The notes under the pieces are model-generated. The model saw nothing but the letters and a program-made list of their open reading frames with translations. It ran no database searches and was not told where the DNA came from. A stretch of DNA of 64,000 nucleotides from Kalaharituber pfeilii (taxonomy: Eukaryota; Ascomycota; Pezizomycetes; Pezizales; Pezizaceae), in the NCBI GenBank assembly GCA_015179045.1, contig WHUZ01000032.1, forward strand, positions 186,001 to 250,000, read 5' to 3'. Positions within the stretch are counted from its first letter, which is position 1. Every line of letters starts with the position of its first letter. The position numbers and the translations under genes are program-made. Positions 1 through 12,644 of the stretch are shown here, in pieces.

Positions 1-1411
1 CAGTTTCGAGGTCTTCGGCAGACAGAGCAGGCGCATTCTCGACGTATACCGGGAGAGCTTCGCCATCAAAATAGAAATAGTTTGAGATATCGGATTCTAT
101 TGTCGCCATTTGCGAGGCTGCTTCATAGGCTCCGGGGTGATGGGGTTAACAGGAGGATGTGCGTAGTTTGTTTGAGCAAAACTGAGAGTGAGATATGCTG
201 TGATATTGATAGAGAGCCGTCCCTGTGCTCCGGAAGGATTAAGTAGTCCCGCAGTTGAACCTGCTCCCAAATGTCAAATGTCTGAGATAACCGCATGGTG
301 GCTCATCATCATTGCAGCCAAATTTCAGCCTCTCCTATCAATGAAATTGAAATCTTTACTCACTGTTGGAGTCACTCTGTATCGGTAGTGCCAAAGTCAC
401 AGGCAAAGAGGCGGTGCCCGAAAGGAATCTCGTGCCTTTCGTGGCGCAAACGGATAATAAGACGAACTTGGGTTGACCGCAGGCCCTTTCACTATCCTAG
501 TATATTTGACAATTATTCCGTGAATAATCCTTTGTCGGACTCGTAATTTAAGGTTGACCGCTTAGTTGCTGTGCGGGAGGGGTGGGGGGTGATTGACGTG
601 AACATGAGCGTTATCTAGGTTCTCACCCAGCTCACTAACCCTGCCACGTCGAGACCGGATAGGGGATGAATAAGCGAGAGATCAAGGCTCAAGCTGCTAG
701 TTGCGGAGGCCTAAAGCAGGGAAGCCGAAGGAATGCGTATCATATCCACAGAGGAGGAGCAATGGAAGGAATCTTAATGGAGGCGGAGCCGCTGCAATGC
801 CGCATGCACATGTCCCGCAGTTGGGGGAGGCTGTGTAACCTTGCACCGCGAATACGTGCGGTGAGGCTCTGGAGGCACAGAACGAGATGTGCTATGTTTT
901 CATCCGTTTGCTGCGATGCTGAACTATTTGCGGATGATTGCGCAGGTGCTGTTCTCGTGCCCGAACGTGAACATCGACGGGAGCGGAGGAGCTGGCGTGG
1001 CGGCGAGTCATGACGCCAGGGGTGAATCTCAGCGGAAATGCCAAGAGATGCTGAGTGACGCCAAGCACTCTGCTAACCAAATGCAAAACGTTCCCAAATG
1101 CGGGAAGGGTGCGTGTGACTAATCAGTTCATTCATTTGTCTCATCGTCATCGTCATCATCGTCATCGTCATCGTCATCGTCATTATCATAATAATCTTCC
1201 AGCACCACGTCCACAGAAATAAAGCAACTCCATGCGATACTCGAATCTAACAAAACCATCCAACTAGTAAACCCCCATTACAACAAAGACGACATTGCAA
1301 ACATGAAACATCGAGGCCAAGTGAGAAGAAGAGAGTGCCCTATCAGAGAGGAAGCCAACGCTGGCCCCCTCCTAGCTTCAGAATCACCATAGTGGGAGCG
1401 TGGTGAAAGAT
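1..1411. other. Left-edge spacer without a convincing gene
   Basis: I find no open frame here with recognisable protein features. The short frames between positions 188 and 1122 overlap one another on both strands and have no intron logic or family motifs. The only structured part is the TCATCG-type microsatellite just before the 1412-3778 gene. An exon of a gene entering from the left edge cannot be excluded. Confidence 0.5.
1141..1189. repeat. TCATCG/TCG microsatellite
   Basis: About 49 bases of tandem TCATCG and TCG units that decay into TCAT at the right end. It lies about 220 bases beyond the stop codon of the minus-strand gene at 1412-3778, in its presumed 3' flank. Confidence 0.85.
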
Positions 1412-3778
1412 CTATTTTTGTGACCGAAGCAACTTGTTCAAAAACGAAGCCTTTTTTTGGATAATGGGACGAGGCTCCTCATTTTGGCACAATTTAGTGA
1501 CATAGGAGCCGCTCTGAAACGACCCAAGTGGTTTTTTCATCTCGGTGTAAGCTGCGCTTTCATAGGATCCATAAGGACTGAGCGTGAGCCCGCGCTCCAA
1601 GCTGTTGGCAGAATCTCCGGAAGTTTCTACCCCTTGAGAAGAGCTCCTGATGATACTTTGACTAGATCCTGATTGTGTCGAGTGTTGGTCACAGCCTAGA
1701 TGGGGAGCGTGCTCTTCTTCCGAGGCTTTTCTGCCCCACGTCTGTTCGAATCCACAAATGAGCTTATTATCATGGCTCCGGATTCTCTCTGAAAGATTCT
1801 CCACCAGTTGGCTTCCTGTTGCAAGCCTCGCCTGAGACTTGTTGGCTTTCACTTTTGGAACTCGCATGGCAGGTATTTTCTTCAGTTTGCGGTCCCACCT
1901 GTGCGAAGGATCTGGTCTAGAGAGCTCGTGAGTTGCAACTTGAAGATCTGAATAAGAGCAGGAATCGCGCTCGAGAATGAATTGATTTCCTGGGGGTTCT
2001 GGGGATTCCAGAGCTGGAATGCATTGAGTTGAGAGCCATTCTGACACAACATCTGCTGAGGCTTTCTTGGTTGCTTTATCAATCAGGCACTTGCGTGGTG
2101 AACAATCCGCTGCTGCTGAGTCAGTCTTGACGATCCAGGCTGCTAATGGCTATATCTATATGCCTACCTGCCTGACGGGCCACCAACTCAGCTCGATTAT
2201 ATTTCTTGCGATCCTCAATTGCTTCACCAACCACTGCATATCCGTAGGTATCGAAAATTTCCTCGTCATCTGCAGGATCGTAACAGTCCTAGAGCGCGTC
2301 AGCAGTTAAAAGACATGGGCAAAGTTGAAACTGGATAGATATCTTACCATGGACACATCCTTCTCGCATAGACTGCTGGGCTTTTCAAACTCAGTTGTCA
2401 TCTCCTCTCGCATCTGCTCGCTCGCAGCTGCAGCGTGGTGATTGCGTGTCAGCCATCCTTCTTCAGATTCTAAAGACCCTCCAGTCGACTCAGAATCGTC
2501 TTCGTCTTGCTCTTCCCCGAACCGTGTTTTGAAGTACTTTAATTCTTCCTTGTAAGCCTTCCAAATCTCCAAACTTGTCTCACAGCAGTCCGGATGTTCA
2601 ATAAACGGCCTTATAATCCACTTCTTGATCTTGGGATCCTCCTCGGGGAAATATGTATTTTCGAGAAAGACAAGGTCATCCCACGCCCTCGCTGCATCCA
2701 GCAGCATCTTGCTGCACCACTGTGAATCCATGGGTTTCGTGATCGGTATAAGACATTGTTGCACCCTGATTTTGAACTGTCGCAGATGGAAAATGAACTG
2801 AAAGAGGTTATCAAACAGTCGGTTCAAAATACGACTCTTTTTGTTCTCAGGATCACAATATGGCTTCCAGTCAAGGGTGTTACGATTGTACGGCCGGTTG
2901 GACAATCTTGTCCGGAACGTTAGTTCGCAGGAGCACTCCTTGTCAAGCATGTTGTAGGCTTCGTGGACATCCTCCAAAAGGACCAGAACTTTCACTTGTT
3001 CTGGATGCGGATATGTCCCGGGCTCTACGAAGCGGCTGGACGCTGGGAAAGCGGACGTAACATGCAGTTCCATCGGAGGATGCCACATCGATCCTTCGGC
3101 TATCTTGGAGAACCAGATTTCGAATGGATCCATGCTGGGCTCCTTCACGGTGATGCCTGGCTTGTCCAGTTGACAACAAGGAGCTGGTGGTATGTTACTT
3201 TCTGATCTACTTCTCATGCTTTCAGAACGAAAGATTGTACACTCCTTAGCCCTTTCAATTGCGGCAGACCTGGTTTTCTGGAGGGGTTCCATATGTGGCT
3301 CCAGTGATCTCAGGCTGCCCTTGCTATGCTCCTCGAGACCGCTGTGCTCCATTCTTCGACCCTTGTACCAGCTGGGCTTACGTAGTCTCTGTTGTGAGCC
3401 TTTTGGCGACCAGGCGAAAGAGGGCAGGCTGCTCCACTGCTGAATTTGTAACCTCAAGTTGTTGATGCTAGGATACACTTCGGTTTGATGGAGTCGAGAA
3501 GGTTTCAGCGTGCAGTATCGGGAAACAAAGACGCCAAGACAGTGTTTTTGTTGATGTTGTGATTCGGCGTCGTCAGGAGTGTGGCTGCTGTCTGGGAACG
3601 GAAACAGGTTGGCGTGAAAATTGCGCCGTGGGGCCGGAAGATGTTTTCTTCTAAGAAAGCTTTCATCGTCATTGATCAGTAAGTTGTCGGCACCTGAGCC
3701 AAAAGTAAAGCCATTAATTTTTGTCTGGGAAAGCACATCTTTTTGTATCGTACCTTGGAATAGGAACGGACGATACAC
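1412..3778 (-). CDS. Unrecognised three-exon protein, about 730 aa
   Basis: I do not recognise the family. The model has exon 1 at 3778-2348, exon 2 at 2288-2168 and exon 3 at 2115-1412. Both introns are GT-AG (60 and 52 bases) with CTGAC-like branch sites, and both junctions keep the frame. The start is the first ATG of the long exon-1 frame. The protein is hydrophilic, without a signal peptide or membrane segment. Its centre (about residues 215-430) looks folded, with Trp- and Phe-rich stretches, followed by an acidic Asp/Glu/Ser patch near residue 445. The C-terminal 230 residues are Ser/Gln/Lys-rich and probably disordered. The presence of coding-quality frames across two introns makes it a real gene; its function is unknown. 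A short additional intron inside the first 40 codons is possible. Confidence 0.7.
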
Positions 3779-4090
3779 ATAGTTGTGGACTCATTGAATG
3801 GCTGCCGGGAATGATATAGAATGCACAAACTCGACGATATAAAGTTGGGGGTAAAAGGTGCTGGTTACGTTCGATATGTGTTCTCATACCCAGTCAAAAG
3901 AAAAATGGAATCCCCCGTAACATATGAAATAAAATTGGAGAAAAGGTCAACATTTGGGCCTTTTAATAACAATACGGATATCGGCACTTTATTTAGCACC
4001 CTCAACCTACTGCCACCTGTATCGGATCGATTGCACGGGTACAGTAGCTTTCGAGGGAAAGGATGAACGATATTCCACAAGGAGAGACCC

Positions 4091-4147
4091 CGCCATAGCC
4101 CTTAAGGCGGCACGCGATTAATGACATTAAAAAAAAAAAAAAAAAAA
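4091..4147 (+). mobile_element. Ultra-short poly(A) retroposon, family A
   Basis: A 38-base unit (4091-4128) beginning CGCCATAGCCC and containing a GCC...GGC hairpin is followed by 19 A residues. The direct repeat GGAGAGACCC lies immediately before it (4081-4090) and just after it (4149-4158), as expected of a target-site duplication from target-primed reverse transcription. The unit matches the 3' tail of the longer elements at 20823-20996 and 23251-23474 and the other family A units in this window. Confidence 0.75.
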
Positions 4148-4149
4148 GG

Positions 4150-5079
4150 GAGAGACCCGCCGCTCCTCCTGCAATGCAAATCCAGCTGGCACTGTTTTGA
4201 CGTAGGGAGAGAGCCAGAGGAGCGTTTGTATGCGGCTAGCCGATGGGCAGATGAAGGTGCAAGCTTGGGAAAAGTCTATTTCTGGGAAAAAAAAAAAGTG
4301 ATATATGGCGAATGGCAGTGTGGGTTAATATATTATTGCGGATATATGGAGCATTTATTCGGATACTAGTAAATCCACAACATTTTTTTATACTGGAGCT
4401 GACAAAAAAAGTATATAGGACTAGTGATCATCTAGCTACTCGATGACATTTCTCTTTTTCCTAGTCTGACCTGGCACAGGCATCTCGTAGCTTTTTCGTT
4501 TCCCCGAAATCAAGTGTTTCCCGCGGCTACGTACTTGAGTAGGGTAAGCGGGTGTGAGTGATGGGTATATATATTCTTGGTATAGCGTAGACAATAGTAC
4601 TACTTGCCTACATACATCATAGCGATGCTGCCTTGCACAAGTATGTGCACAATACTTGCGCGGAGATTCACAGGCATAGGCTTTGGCGCTTAAGATGTGC
4701 AGGCCACGGCGTTGGGAATTTTGTATTCGAGTGAAGTTCGAGGAGGAAGATGCTAGGATGGGCGGCAGGCGACTAAAAGAGTTTATACTAGGTACCGAAG
4801 ATGTCAACGGCGTACTATTGGTTGTTGTGTGCAGGTATTACATTAGGATAAAATGTACTTGAATTATATATATCGTAACGTAAAGTATTTTGATGGCTGG
4901 ATGAAGGAACCTCAGGGAGAGCGGCGGGGATGACTCGGAGATGGAGATGGGAGGTAATGGTATTGCAAAGCCAGACAAATGATACATAGACATGAAATTC
5001 AAGCGGATAAAGTTTTCTTTAGTACGACTGCCCTAGGTATGATAAAGATTACATATTCTGAGATCAATGAAGAATATCC
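4150..5079. other. Spacer upstream of tRNA-Tyr
   Basis: No convincing gene. A 123-codon open frame on the minus strand (4807-4436) is Ser/Arg-rich and has no family motif or neighbouring exon. I treat it as chance. Confidence 0.4.
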
Positions 5080-5200
5080 CCCTCTGTGGTGTAGTTGGTA
5101 TCACACCCGGCTGTAATGGTCGCACCCTCCCCCTAAAAAGGGAGGGGCGTATTTCTTCAAAGTAACCGGTTGGTCACCAGTTCGACTCTGGTCGGAGGGA
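5080..5200 (+). tRNA. tRNA-Tyr (anticodon GTA) with 48-nt intron
   Basis: The 7-bp acceptor stem (5080-5086 with 5193-5199, one G-U pair) and the T arm ACCAG/CTGGT around loop TTCGACT (5176-5192) are clear. The anticodon GTA is at 5113-5115, followed by A37. The intron (5117-5164) lies after position 37, the canonical place for eukaryotic tRNA introns, and contains a strong CCCTCCCC/GGGAGGGG-type hairpin. The anticodon stem pairs except for the outermost C-T. A-box (from 5087) and B-box (5180-5190) promoters are internal. The discriminator is A5200. Confidence 0.93.
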
Positions 5201-5207
5201 GATGAGA

Positions 5208-5214
5208 TTTTTTT
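5208..5214 (+). terminator. RNA polymerase III T-run terminator
   Basis: Seven T residues start eight bases after the tRNA-Tyr 3' end, the usual RNA polymerase III stop signal. Confidence 0.8.
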
Positions 5215-8200
5215 ACTCCTTGTTATCGGCAAGCCCTAGTCAAGGAGGGGCTGTGTGAGTTGAGGGTAAAGAAGGGTGTCTATTTTTCATGTTGCATACA
5301 TAACATGTCAGGTATCACTAACGGTAAGCGTGAAATTATACCTAGCCTAGTCTCGTAACCAGTACCTAGCCATGGAATGTGAGAAGGCGGGGGAAGAGTT
5401 CGCAATCGTGGATATATCATATTAGTCTCGTTTGCTTAAGTAGACCCAGCAACCTGAAGCTGGCGGGGGATAATTCGTTTCGTACATAAGTTGTTTGTTA
5501 CCTACTAAGTAGAGCAGTTCCGAACATTGCTGACGAAAATACATTGTGCTAGCAATTATGATTTATTGCTGCCAAGTCCTGAAAATTTTCCTCTTCCGAA
5601 AATCCGGAAAACTAAAAATTCCAAAAACACTCCAATTCTGACACCAATGTTTGATTTCTAATTTCCGTAGCACTTTCCTCAAGATTTGAGCAGCCCAGTA
5701 GCCTAACCTTCCCTTCGTATAGGCCTGCATAGCCCCATCAGTGATTGAAATTTTCATTACATGCGTCCTTTTTGTATCCGTATCCTGGGTACCATAGTTA
5801 TAGAAAACTCTATGGACGACAAGCAGCTCATAAATAAAGCCCCATACACCCATGTTCCTCAATAGATTGAGCATAGTGTTGCGGAGTAGGTATGGTCAGA
5901 TTTTTGGAATCCCGTTAAAGCTTCCGAGCATATAATTCTGCTAGATATTCAAATTTGTGGTGTTAGAGGCCTGGTGATTGACATGAGCGAGAAGGCGACA
6001 TGTTCTGTTTATATCGATTTGGTGTAGTTATGCGGGAAAAGAACAGGAAGAAGAGCCTCCTTCGGAGATATGGTCGATATATGGAATATTTGATTTTTTT
6101 GACAGTGGGAGATACTCTATCAACAGGCTGAGCCCAAATCTATCAAGCCGAGCTTGCCATAAGATCGCCATATGTAAGGTAATGTGGATTCAATTTGAGC
6201 GTATGGTCCTCACTCGCTTGGTCGAAAATTTATATCATTGTTCCTCAGAAATCTGATTCAGCGTGAACATCCGCCAAGATGATAATGCTAATGGAACTCG
6301 GTATGATTACTTGGATCTTTACTCTCGCTCTCGCTCTTTCAACTCATTTCCGTAGCCAGATGCTTTCTACAAGTCCTGTAACAGCAATAGCAGCCGCAGA
6401 ACGAAAAATAATAGCTTAGTGGCAGTCATCTTGCAAGTCCGGCGTGTACGGGACTGGTTTCTCTTTCGTGCCCTCTCATTTGTACTAGTAGTGCACCGGT
6501 GCACGTCCTTAATTCCTGAATTGTCAGCCTAAACTTAAGCTCTGGTATTCTTAACATAATGTATAATGATTACAGTGGCGTTTTTCAACTTGGAATCTTG
6601 CCGATTCGCTGTAGTCCATATCATAGCCACAATATGACTCTTATCATAGCGCCAATGAGTCTCAACCTTCTCCAATTTTGCTTGCTGATTCGCGATAGGC
6701 CACGGCCCAATGTCCATTTCGCCTGCTGCACTTCTGCCTCCTGCACTTGGTTTCTTATGACAGTGCAGCTTTCTACCAGTACCGTATGGGTAACGATGTG
6801 CACACCGGGTAACGCTGCGCCGGTTTTTGCAACCCTCCCCAACACCCAAATGTCAGAGAATATCTCACAGAATATATCTTCCATACTTTTCACCCGTATA
6901 TTATTGTAATCATCAGGAGCAGACGAGGTGAGTATGCATATTTAAATTTATTTAAGAAAGATAATTATTCATCCAGATGAACTAAATATTTCTAATGAAT
7001 AGTATCAAGCGTACACTACGAAAGGGGAATTTAGGGATTCTCGATACTGCAGTTTATTCTAGCTATAGAATCTGCACGCTCCGCTTGGGGTTTTTTCTTT
7101 TTTGTGATATACAGTATCTACTGTAGTCTCGTGCCCAGATGCTAGTATACACTGTACATTACTTTTCTTGTTCTTAACTGCGTATATTTGATGGTTTCAG
7201 AGCATTCTTCTGTTTTTTACTTGCTCTTTCTGTTTATGTTTATTTTGCTTATTTTCGACTGGGAATTGAGATATTTGGTTTAGATTACTATGTTGTACGG
7301 TGTTATTGCGAGATGAGTGGCTCAGGACGGCCATGACTGCATGAGTGATATATGAAGTGTTTGCATATATCGTTATCACAGACCACGCGACTGGCCATAG
7401 ACCCGGTCTCAGCTACGCTATCAGAGTTCAGTGAATCATTGAGCTAGAATCCCCACGACATGCATAGTTCTGCTGGATGAATCCCGCACCCACGTCACCT
7501 GTCGTCATTTGGGCCTGTAGAAGAAAAATAGGTTACGCACAAAAGGTATTGGATTACGGTTTCAACATTTTGCATCATGAAACCCCCGCAAGAGTCTGCG
7601 TATGAAACTAAGTATGCAGGAAAAATGATAAGCAGGTCATAAGCCAAGTCCCTCCAGACCCGCCTGTGTTACCCCGGTGACTACCTACCGCCAGTTCCCT
7701 TTGACTTGAATCGATCGAAAATGAAACCCACATGCTTTTGTCGTCGTAGCTCTTGGCTTTGGGATCAGCAGTTCAACTACGTAAGGCGTTTCCTCCGCCA
7801 AACCATTGTTATAGACCTGGTCTGTCTGCGGCCCCCGGGCACCAATGCACCTGCTCGAGCGTGCGTCAGATAAGAGACCGATATTCGTATCCACGTCTTA
7901 GCCAGGCATTTCTCCGCTGACCATCTTTATAGACCTAGTCCTTCTGCAGTCCTATGTACCCCATGTGCCGACCAATTGATGACAAGAAAGATGCGACTGG
8001 TACAAAAGTTCGATAGGCATAAATTTGAAGAGAAAATCTAGTATATAGCAAAACGCACATGGGAGAGGTCGGCCTACCAAGGACTAATTTCGGTTCTGAG
8101 GAGCTGTTGAAGGGATCGTCGGAGGGGTGGGGTATACGATGCTGCCGCGGCTGCCGCTGCCGGATATGTATGTATGTGTGCGTGTGTTTGTGTGTGTATT

Positions 8201-10601
8201 GGGCTTTAGCCATTGTTATTGCTTCATAGACAAAGTAATTAAAGTAATTGTATCTCTATATATATAGAGCATGAGGTTGCTCTCGGGCCCTTACTGAATT
8301 TCATGATGGCCTCCATAGACATTACGGCGTGATAAACCATCTCCGACCCGTTCATGTCGGACCGGACCTTACTGATACTGGGGCTGCTGAACGCGGGGTG
8401 CAATTGAGGGGTGGTGGGGTGGTTGGTGGGGTCGAGGGGTTCAAGGGCGGGTGGAGTTGTAATTTCTGAACTGACCTATTGTCTCCGTCGAAGTGGAATG
8501 CTGTTGTCTCTAGTGACAAAGGTAGCAACAATCGCCATGGAGAGGTATAGAATTGAGGGCACCGGTTCAATTCTGAGCTGTGGAAGAGGGTTGTCCAGCA
8601 TCTCACTGAGATGGACTGTAATGCTCCGGTTCCAGTAATGATCTCTTTGGAGTTAGAATTATTTCTAATGATGAACCATTGGGAGCTGGAACCGGGGTAA
8701 CTCGTTTTTAGTTTTTTAGTTTTCTTTATCTTTTGCACTGGAGACGGGGGATACGCCGATATCAATCAGATTCAAGCACATGAAGGCGTAACAATTTCCG
8801 CCGAGGCAAGATTTCCTTTTGCATTCGATGCTTTATATTAGGTCTTGCTTCTGATGTTGAAGCAAGTCACAGTCATCGGCAGAATTCATCTGGTCAGGGC
8901 GGGGGGGTTTTCGCTCTCTGGTATTCAGTCTCAACCTTTAGGAGTACCTGTTGCCGCATTCTTGATGCACCTGAGCGTTCAACACGAGGAGCATACGAAT
9001 TCACCCCCATCACAGTTCTATTGGAGCAATAAGGGACACTGAGACATCACAGGTAGGACTTATAGCCCCAATGTTTGACCTTGAGCTTCCCAGACACATA
9101 GCTCCCGCCTCCTTCGCACCCCCCCTCTTCCCCAAATAGAGAAAACCGGCGGAAAAGAGTAAAAAAGTTTCGATGCTACGGTGCCTGCATATGCGGTGTG
9201 AGGGATGCGCATGCGGAGATGCAGTGCCGGATTATGCATTTCTCGTCGGGAGCGCTTACCTGGAGTGATGTCTGAAGCAATCCTCTTCTCCTCTTCCCCG
9301 TCTCTTCTGTTGGCGCTTTGCCCGCCTCGACAGCCTCTCCTGGCAGGCACCACTGCTACTTACATCCTCTACCTTAACTGCACACACACTTCTCACACAG
9401 CCGATGTTAGAACACTCTCATCCATGAGATTCTGACGTTTCCTCGGGTTTCTTTTCAAAATGTTCCTTTGTGTTTTGAAACTCTTCACTGAAGAAAAAAG
9501 AGAGGCAAGCAAGCTGCATACGATATACCTAGTCAACTTACGGTTCATTAAAAGATCATATTACTCATTCCCCCACACTTCTCCACTGATGATTTACCAT
9601 TATGATAAGAGATAAGAACCTATCGCTCGATATCAACTGGTATGGCTGTAACTTGGCGCTATAGACTCGCATACATCCGGCCATGCATCCGTCTTGGTAT
9701 GAACAAGTCATGGGTTGACGCTTAAAGGGCACTGGTTCGATCAATTATCAGGAGAGGACTCGGTGGGGGCTTATAAGTTTCACAACCCAGCCAGGCCACA
9801 ACATCCCAAGGCCATCATCCTTCAGGTCGGCATATGTGTTTACATGCTGCGCGCGTATTTGATGCGGTGGGGCAGAAGAGGCAGACTCGCCATGCTTTTA
9901 ACTTCATTTTACATAACGTAAACTGCCATAGCGTTTAGTATACGTACACACTCCGCTGTCATGCAAGGACGGGGGGCTGGGTATATCCCATCGCAACGAT
10001 GCCGTGCTATCCAGTGGCCAGAGTTCGGGATGCCTGGCTGTCCTTGCGGAACAGGGTATAAACTTACGTACTAATCCACAAACGAATCACCGATCCCATA
10101 AAACTGCCCACTATCGTCCCAAGTGGCGGACTCCACACGTCAAAAGAACCACACGATAGAACACACCCCGAGGAAAGAGGACATAACTCCATCCTCACCT
10201 CGAATACATTTTGTGCGTCCCCGATTCACAAATATTCATGAAGCTTGGGGCGCACGCACGGGGGCTATTAATAGCGATCCGCCTTACTGAATAATCTCTC
10301 CCAGGCTACGCGCCCGAAACAGCGCGCGGCTTTCGGAAGCTATCATAGATGGTGCTGCACTGCAACGTTCGTTGCAATTGGTTGCGTTGTTACCCCAATT
10401 GCCGTATCTAAGACGTATGAGCGGATCGATCTCCAAACTTTCTTCTTCGTTCTCCGCAAAACAATTCATCTGCTTCAGTATACTCTCATCTCGACAGACT
10501 CCGCAGACGGGAAGAGGAACACGGCAGGATACCAGCGACAGCCGGAATTGTAGTTTATTCACCATAACGCACCAGCGGACCGGTACCAGTACCCAATAAC
10601 A
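5215..10601. other. Long spacer with no supported gene
   Basis: Several open frames of 60-140 codons exist on both strands, such as 5874-5563 minus and 6893-6621 minus. I see no motifs, conserved splice structure or coding bias in any of them. The 5874-5563 frame has an Arg/Lys-rich, globular-looking composition and is the only one I would re-test. There are no recognisable terminal repeats in this stretch. Confidence 0.4.
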
Positions 10602-12644
10602 TTGAAGTATTTGTACGGACCGCGACAGAATCTGCCGGCGCCTGAGTTTAGGACTCCATCTGCTCCCCCCAGCGACCCTTCACCCGGCGCAATGTCGGTC
10701 ATCGACTCCAATTTCCCGAGTACGCTCTCCTCCTCTCCCGCTTCACCCGGTGCCTCTCTTTATGCTAACTATCCTTCCCCTCCAGTCTTCCACATCATCC
10801 CATCCCGCCCCACGCCCACCACCGCCTCGACCATCGCCCACTCTCAAAATGGTTCCGCTCCCGCCCCGAAATACCTCAAACGCCGCGACCCAAACACTAT
10901 CGACATGTACTCCGTTGCCCTCCATGACTCGCACTACCCGGACATCGTGTACGCAGCCGTTTCCGCGCCGGCGATATACCCTCCCCCAAATGCCAGCAAC
11001 TCGTCTTCCAAGAACCGGAAACCCGTGGCAACCGCATGCGGTGGGCCTCCGTCGAACGGCATCTCGCCGCAGCCGCCCCCAGACCCCCCCAAGGTGCCCG
11101 CGCAAATCACAATCGAACTGTTCAACCCAGACTCGAGAGTCATACTGACGCAGAAACCCTCCTCGTGGGCTTCTGGCCCGTACTGGGAATTCTCCCTCCC
11201 CAAAACCAGCTTTCTGCAGCCTACTGCGTCGAAGCTAGACTGGTCACTCGCCGCCACGCAGGCGGCACTGGCTACTCTCCCCTTCGCGACATTCCGCTGG
11301 CGAAAAGAGGGTGGGGTGCTGTCGCGAAGCAGCTTACGGTGTTCACTAATCCATCCCAACAACGTGCTCCTCCACGACCATGACCTCGCTGGCTCCGGAA
11401 CCGGCGTCTCTTCCTCCGAAGGCGGCATCCGCAAACCCAGTCTCCCTACGTCCTCCTCCGAACCCGATATTACAATCGCAATCCTCACCAACGCGCTCTC
11501 GTCTAACTCCCCAAACTCTAAGCCCCGCAAGGCCGAGCTCACCATCTTCGAGTCCAACCTCCGCAGGCTCGAAATCGAAGACCTCAAGGGACTCGAGGTC
11601 ACATTGCTGACATCCGCGATGGCGATCTCGGATATCTACTTTGGAGATATGAGGACGCATTTCAACCTCGGTGCGCGCGCCCCAGTGAACTTCTCCGGTC
11701 CAGGAAGGACCGCCTCGATTAGCTTACAACAACAGGTCGAGCTTGCACGAGCCGATAATGAGCAGCGGCAGCGTGCTGTCTCAAATCCCCTCGGTCAAAA
11801 TGCCCACCCCCTCCTTCTCCGCCCTGGTGTCAGCGTTTCCGTCACCTCCAGCGGGGGCTCCACCTCTCCCACCTTCGCCGCTCCCCCAGCCTACTCCGGC
11901 GGCTCTCCCGACGGCAGCTACCCTCGTGACGAGAAGGTCCGCCCGACCCAAGAACAACTCTTCAACCCGGCATACCAGCAGTGGCTCAAAGAAGAGCATC
12001 TCCGGGAGCAGGAAGCCGAAGCGCGGCGGCTTCAGCGCCAATTTGAGGAGGAAGCCGCGCGGGAGATGGCCCGCATCGAAGCCGAGACTGAGCGACTCCG
12101 AGCAGAGTTTGAGCGGGAGAAGGCGGAATTGGAGCGGGAGCAACTACAGGAGCAGCGACGAAGGAGGGCATGGGGGATGCATGGTAATGGTGCAGGTGGT
12201 GGTGGTGGTGGCGGTTGGCCAGTTAACGGCACTGGCTGGAGACCGTACGATGCAGTAAACCCGGTGCCGCCATCTGTCACAATACTCAGCCCAGGCCAAC
12301 AACGACCCCCGTGGCACGGGGCGGGACACGCACACAGCGCGAGCTATGACAGCGCACTAGGTGCAAACGCATATCATCCAGGGGGTATCACTGGATATAA
12401 CTTCGTAAATCACAATTCAGGCGCACATACATTGCAACCCAAGAAGTCCAGATGGTTCAGCGGCAAGAAATTTGACGAGCCGAAAGACAAGCGCAAGAGC
12501 TTCATGGGGCTGCGGATTTTTGGGGAGGGTGGTGGTGGAGGGTCAGCACAGGGAGCGGGGGTAGCGGCGCAGGGGAAGACTAAGGCGCAGGGGAAGACTA
12601 AGGCAAAGGGCAGGTTGGAGAAGAAAAGGAGCGAAATGTGGTGA
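10602..12644 (+). CDS. 680-aa proline-rich/coiled-coil protein, unrecognised
   Basis: Single-exon gene, high GC, with clear coding bias. Residues 1-180 are Pro/Ser-rich and probably disordered. Residues about 185-355 form a globular segment with alternating hydrophobic strands that ends in a charged, Leu-rich stretch containing LRRLEIEDLKGLEV. A Pro/Ser linker follows. Then comes a strongly charged, Glu/Arg-rich helix with heptad-like spacing (about residues 455-530), predicted as a coiled coil, and then a poly-Gly run, a Pro-rich linker and a Lys/Gly-rich basic tail. There is no signal peptide or membrane helix, so a cytosolic or nuclear scaffold is a reasonable guess. I have the impression of a conserved filamentous-fungal hypothetical protein but cannot name the family. 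The start is the first ATG of the frame. Confidence 0.8.
   Translation: MKYLYGPRQNLPAPEFRTPSAPPSDPSPGAMSVIDSNFPSTLSSSPASPGASLYANYPSPPVFHIIPSRPTPTTASTIAHSQNGSAPAPKYLKRRDPNTIDMYSVALHDSHYPDIVYAAVSAPAIYPPPNASNSSSKNRKPVATACGGPPSNGISPQPPPDPPKVPAQITIELFNPDSRVILTQKPSSWASGPYWEFSLPKTSFLQPTASKLDWSLAATQAALATLPFATFRWRKEGGVLSRSSLRCSLIHPNNVLLHDHDLAGSGTGVSSSEGGIRKPSLPTSSSEPDITIAILTNALSSNSPNSKPRKAELTIFESNLRRLEIEDLKGLEVTLLTSAMAISDIYFGDMRTHFNLGARAPVNFSGPGRTASISLQQQVELARADNEQRQRAVSNPLGQNAHPLLLRPGVSVSVTSSGGSTSPTFAAPPAYSGGSPDGSYPRDEKVRPTQEQLFNPAYQQWLKEEHLREQEAEARRLQRQFEEEAAREMARIEAETERLRAEFEREKAELEREQLQEQRRRRAWGMHGNGAGGGGGGGWPVNGTGWRPYDAVNPVPPSVTILSPGQQRPPWHGAGHAHSASYDSALGANAYHPGGITGYNFVNHNSGAHTLQPKKSRWFSGKKFDEPKDKRKSFMGLRIFGEGGGGGSAQGAGVAAQGKTKAQGKTKAKGRLEKKRSEMW

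Noticed and set aside
4436..5874. Minus-strand frames of 123 and 103 codons near the tRNA
   Set aside because: No motif, no splice partners and no coding bias that I can see; the sequence lies in AT-rich spacer.
10743..12335. Several long overlapping frames on both strands in the GC-rich 10.6-12.6 kb gene
   Set aside because: They are antisense or out-of-frame shadows of the 680-codon frame, Pro/Arg/Ser-rich from codon-position GC bias, and carry no motifs.
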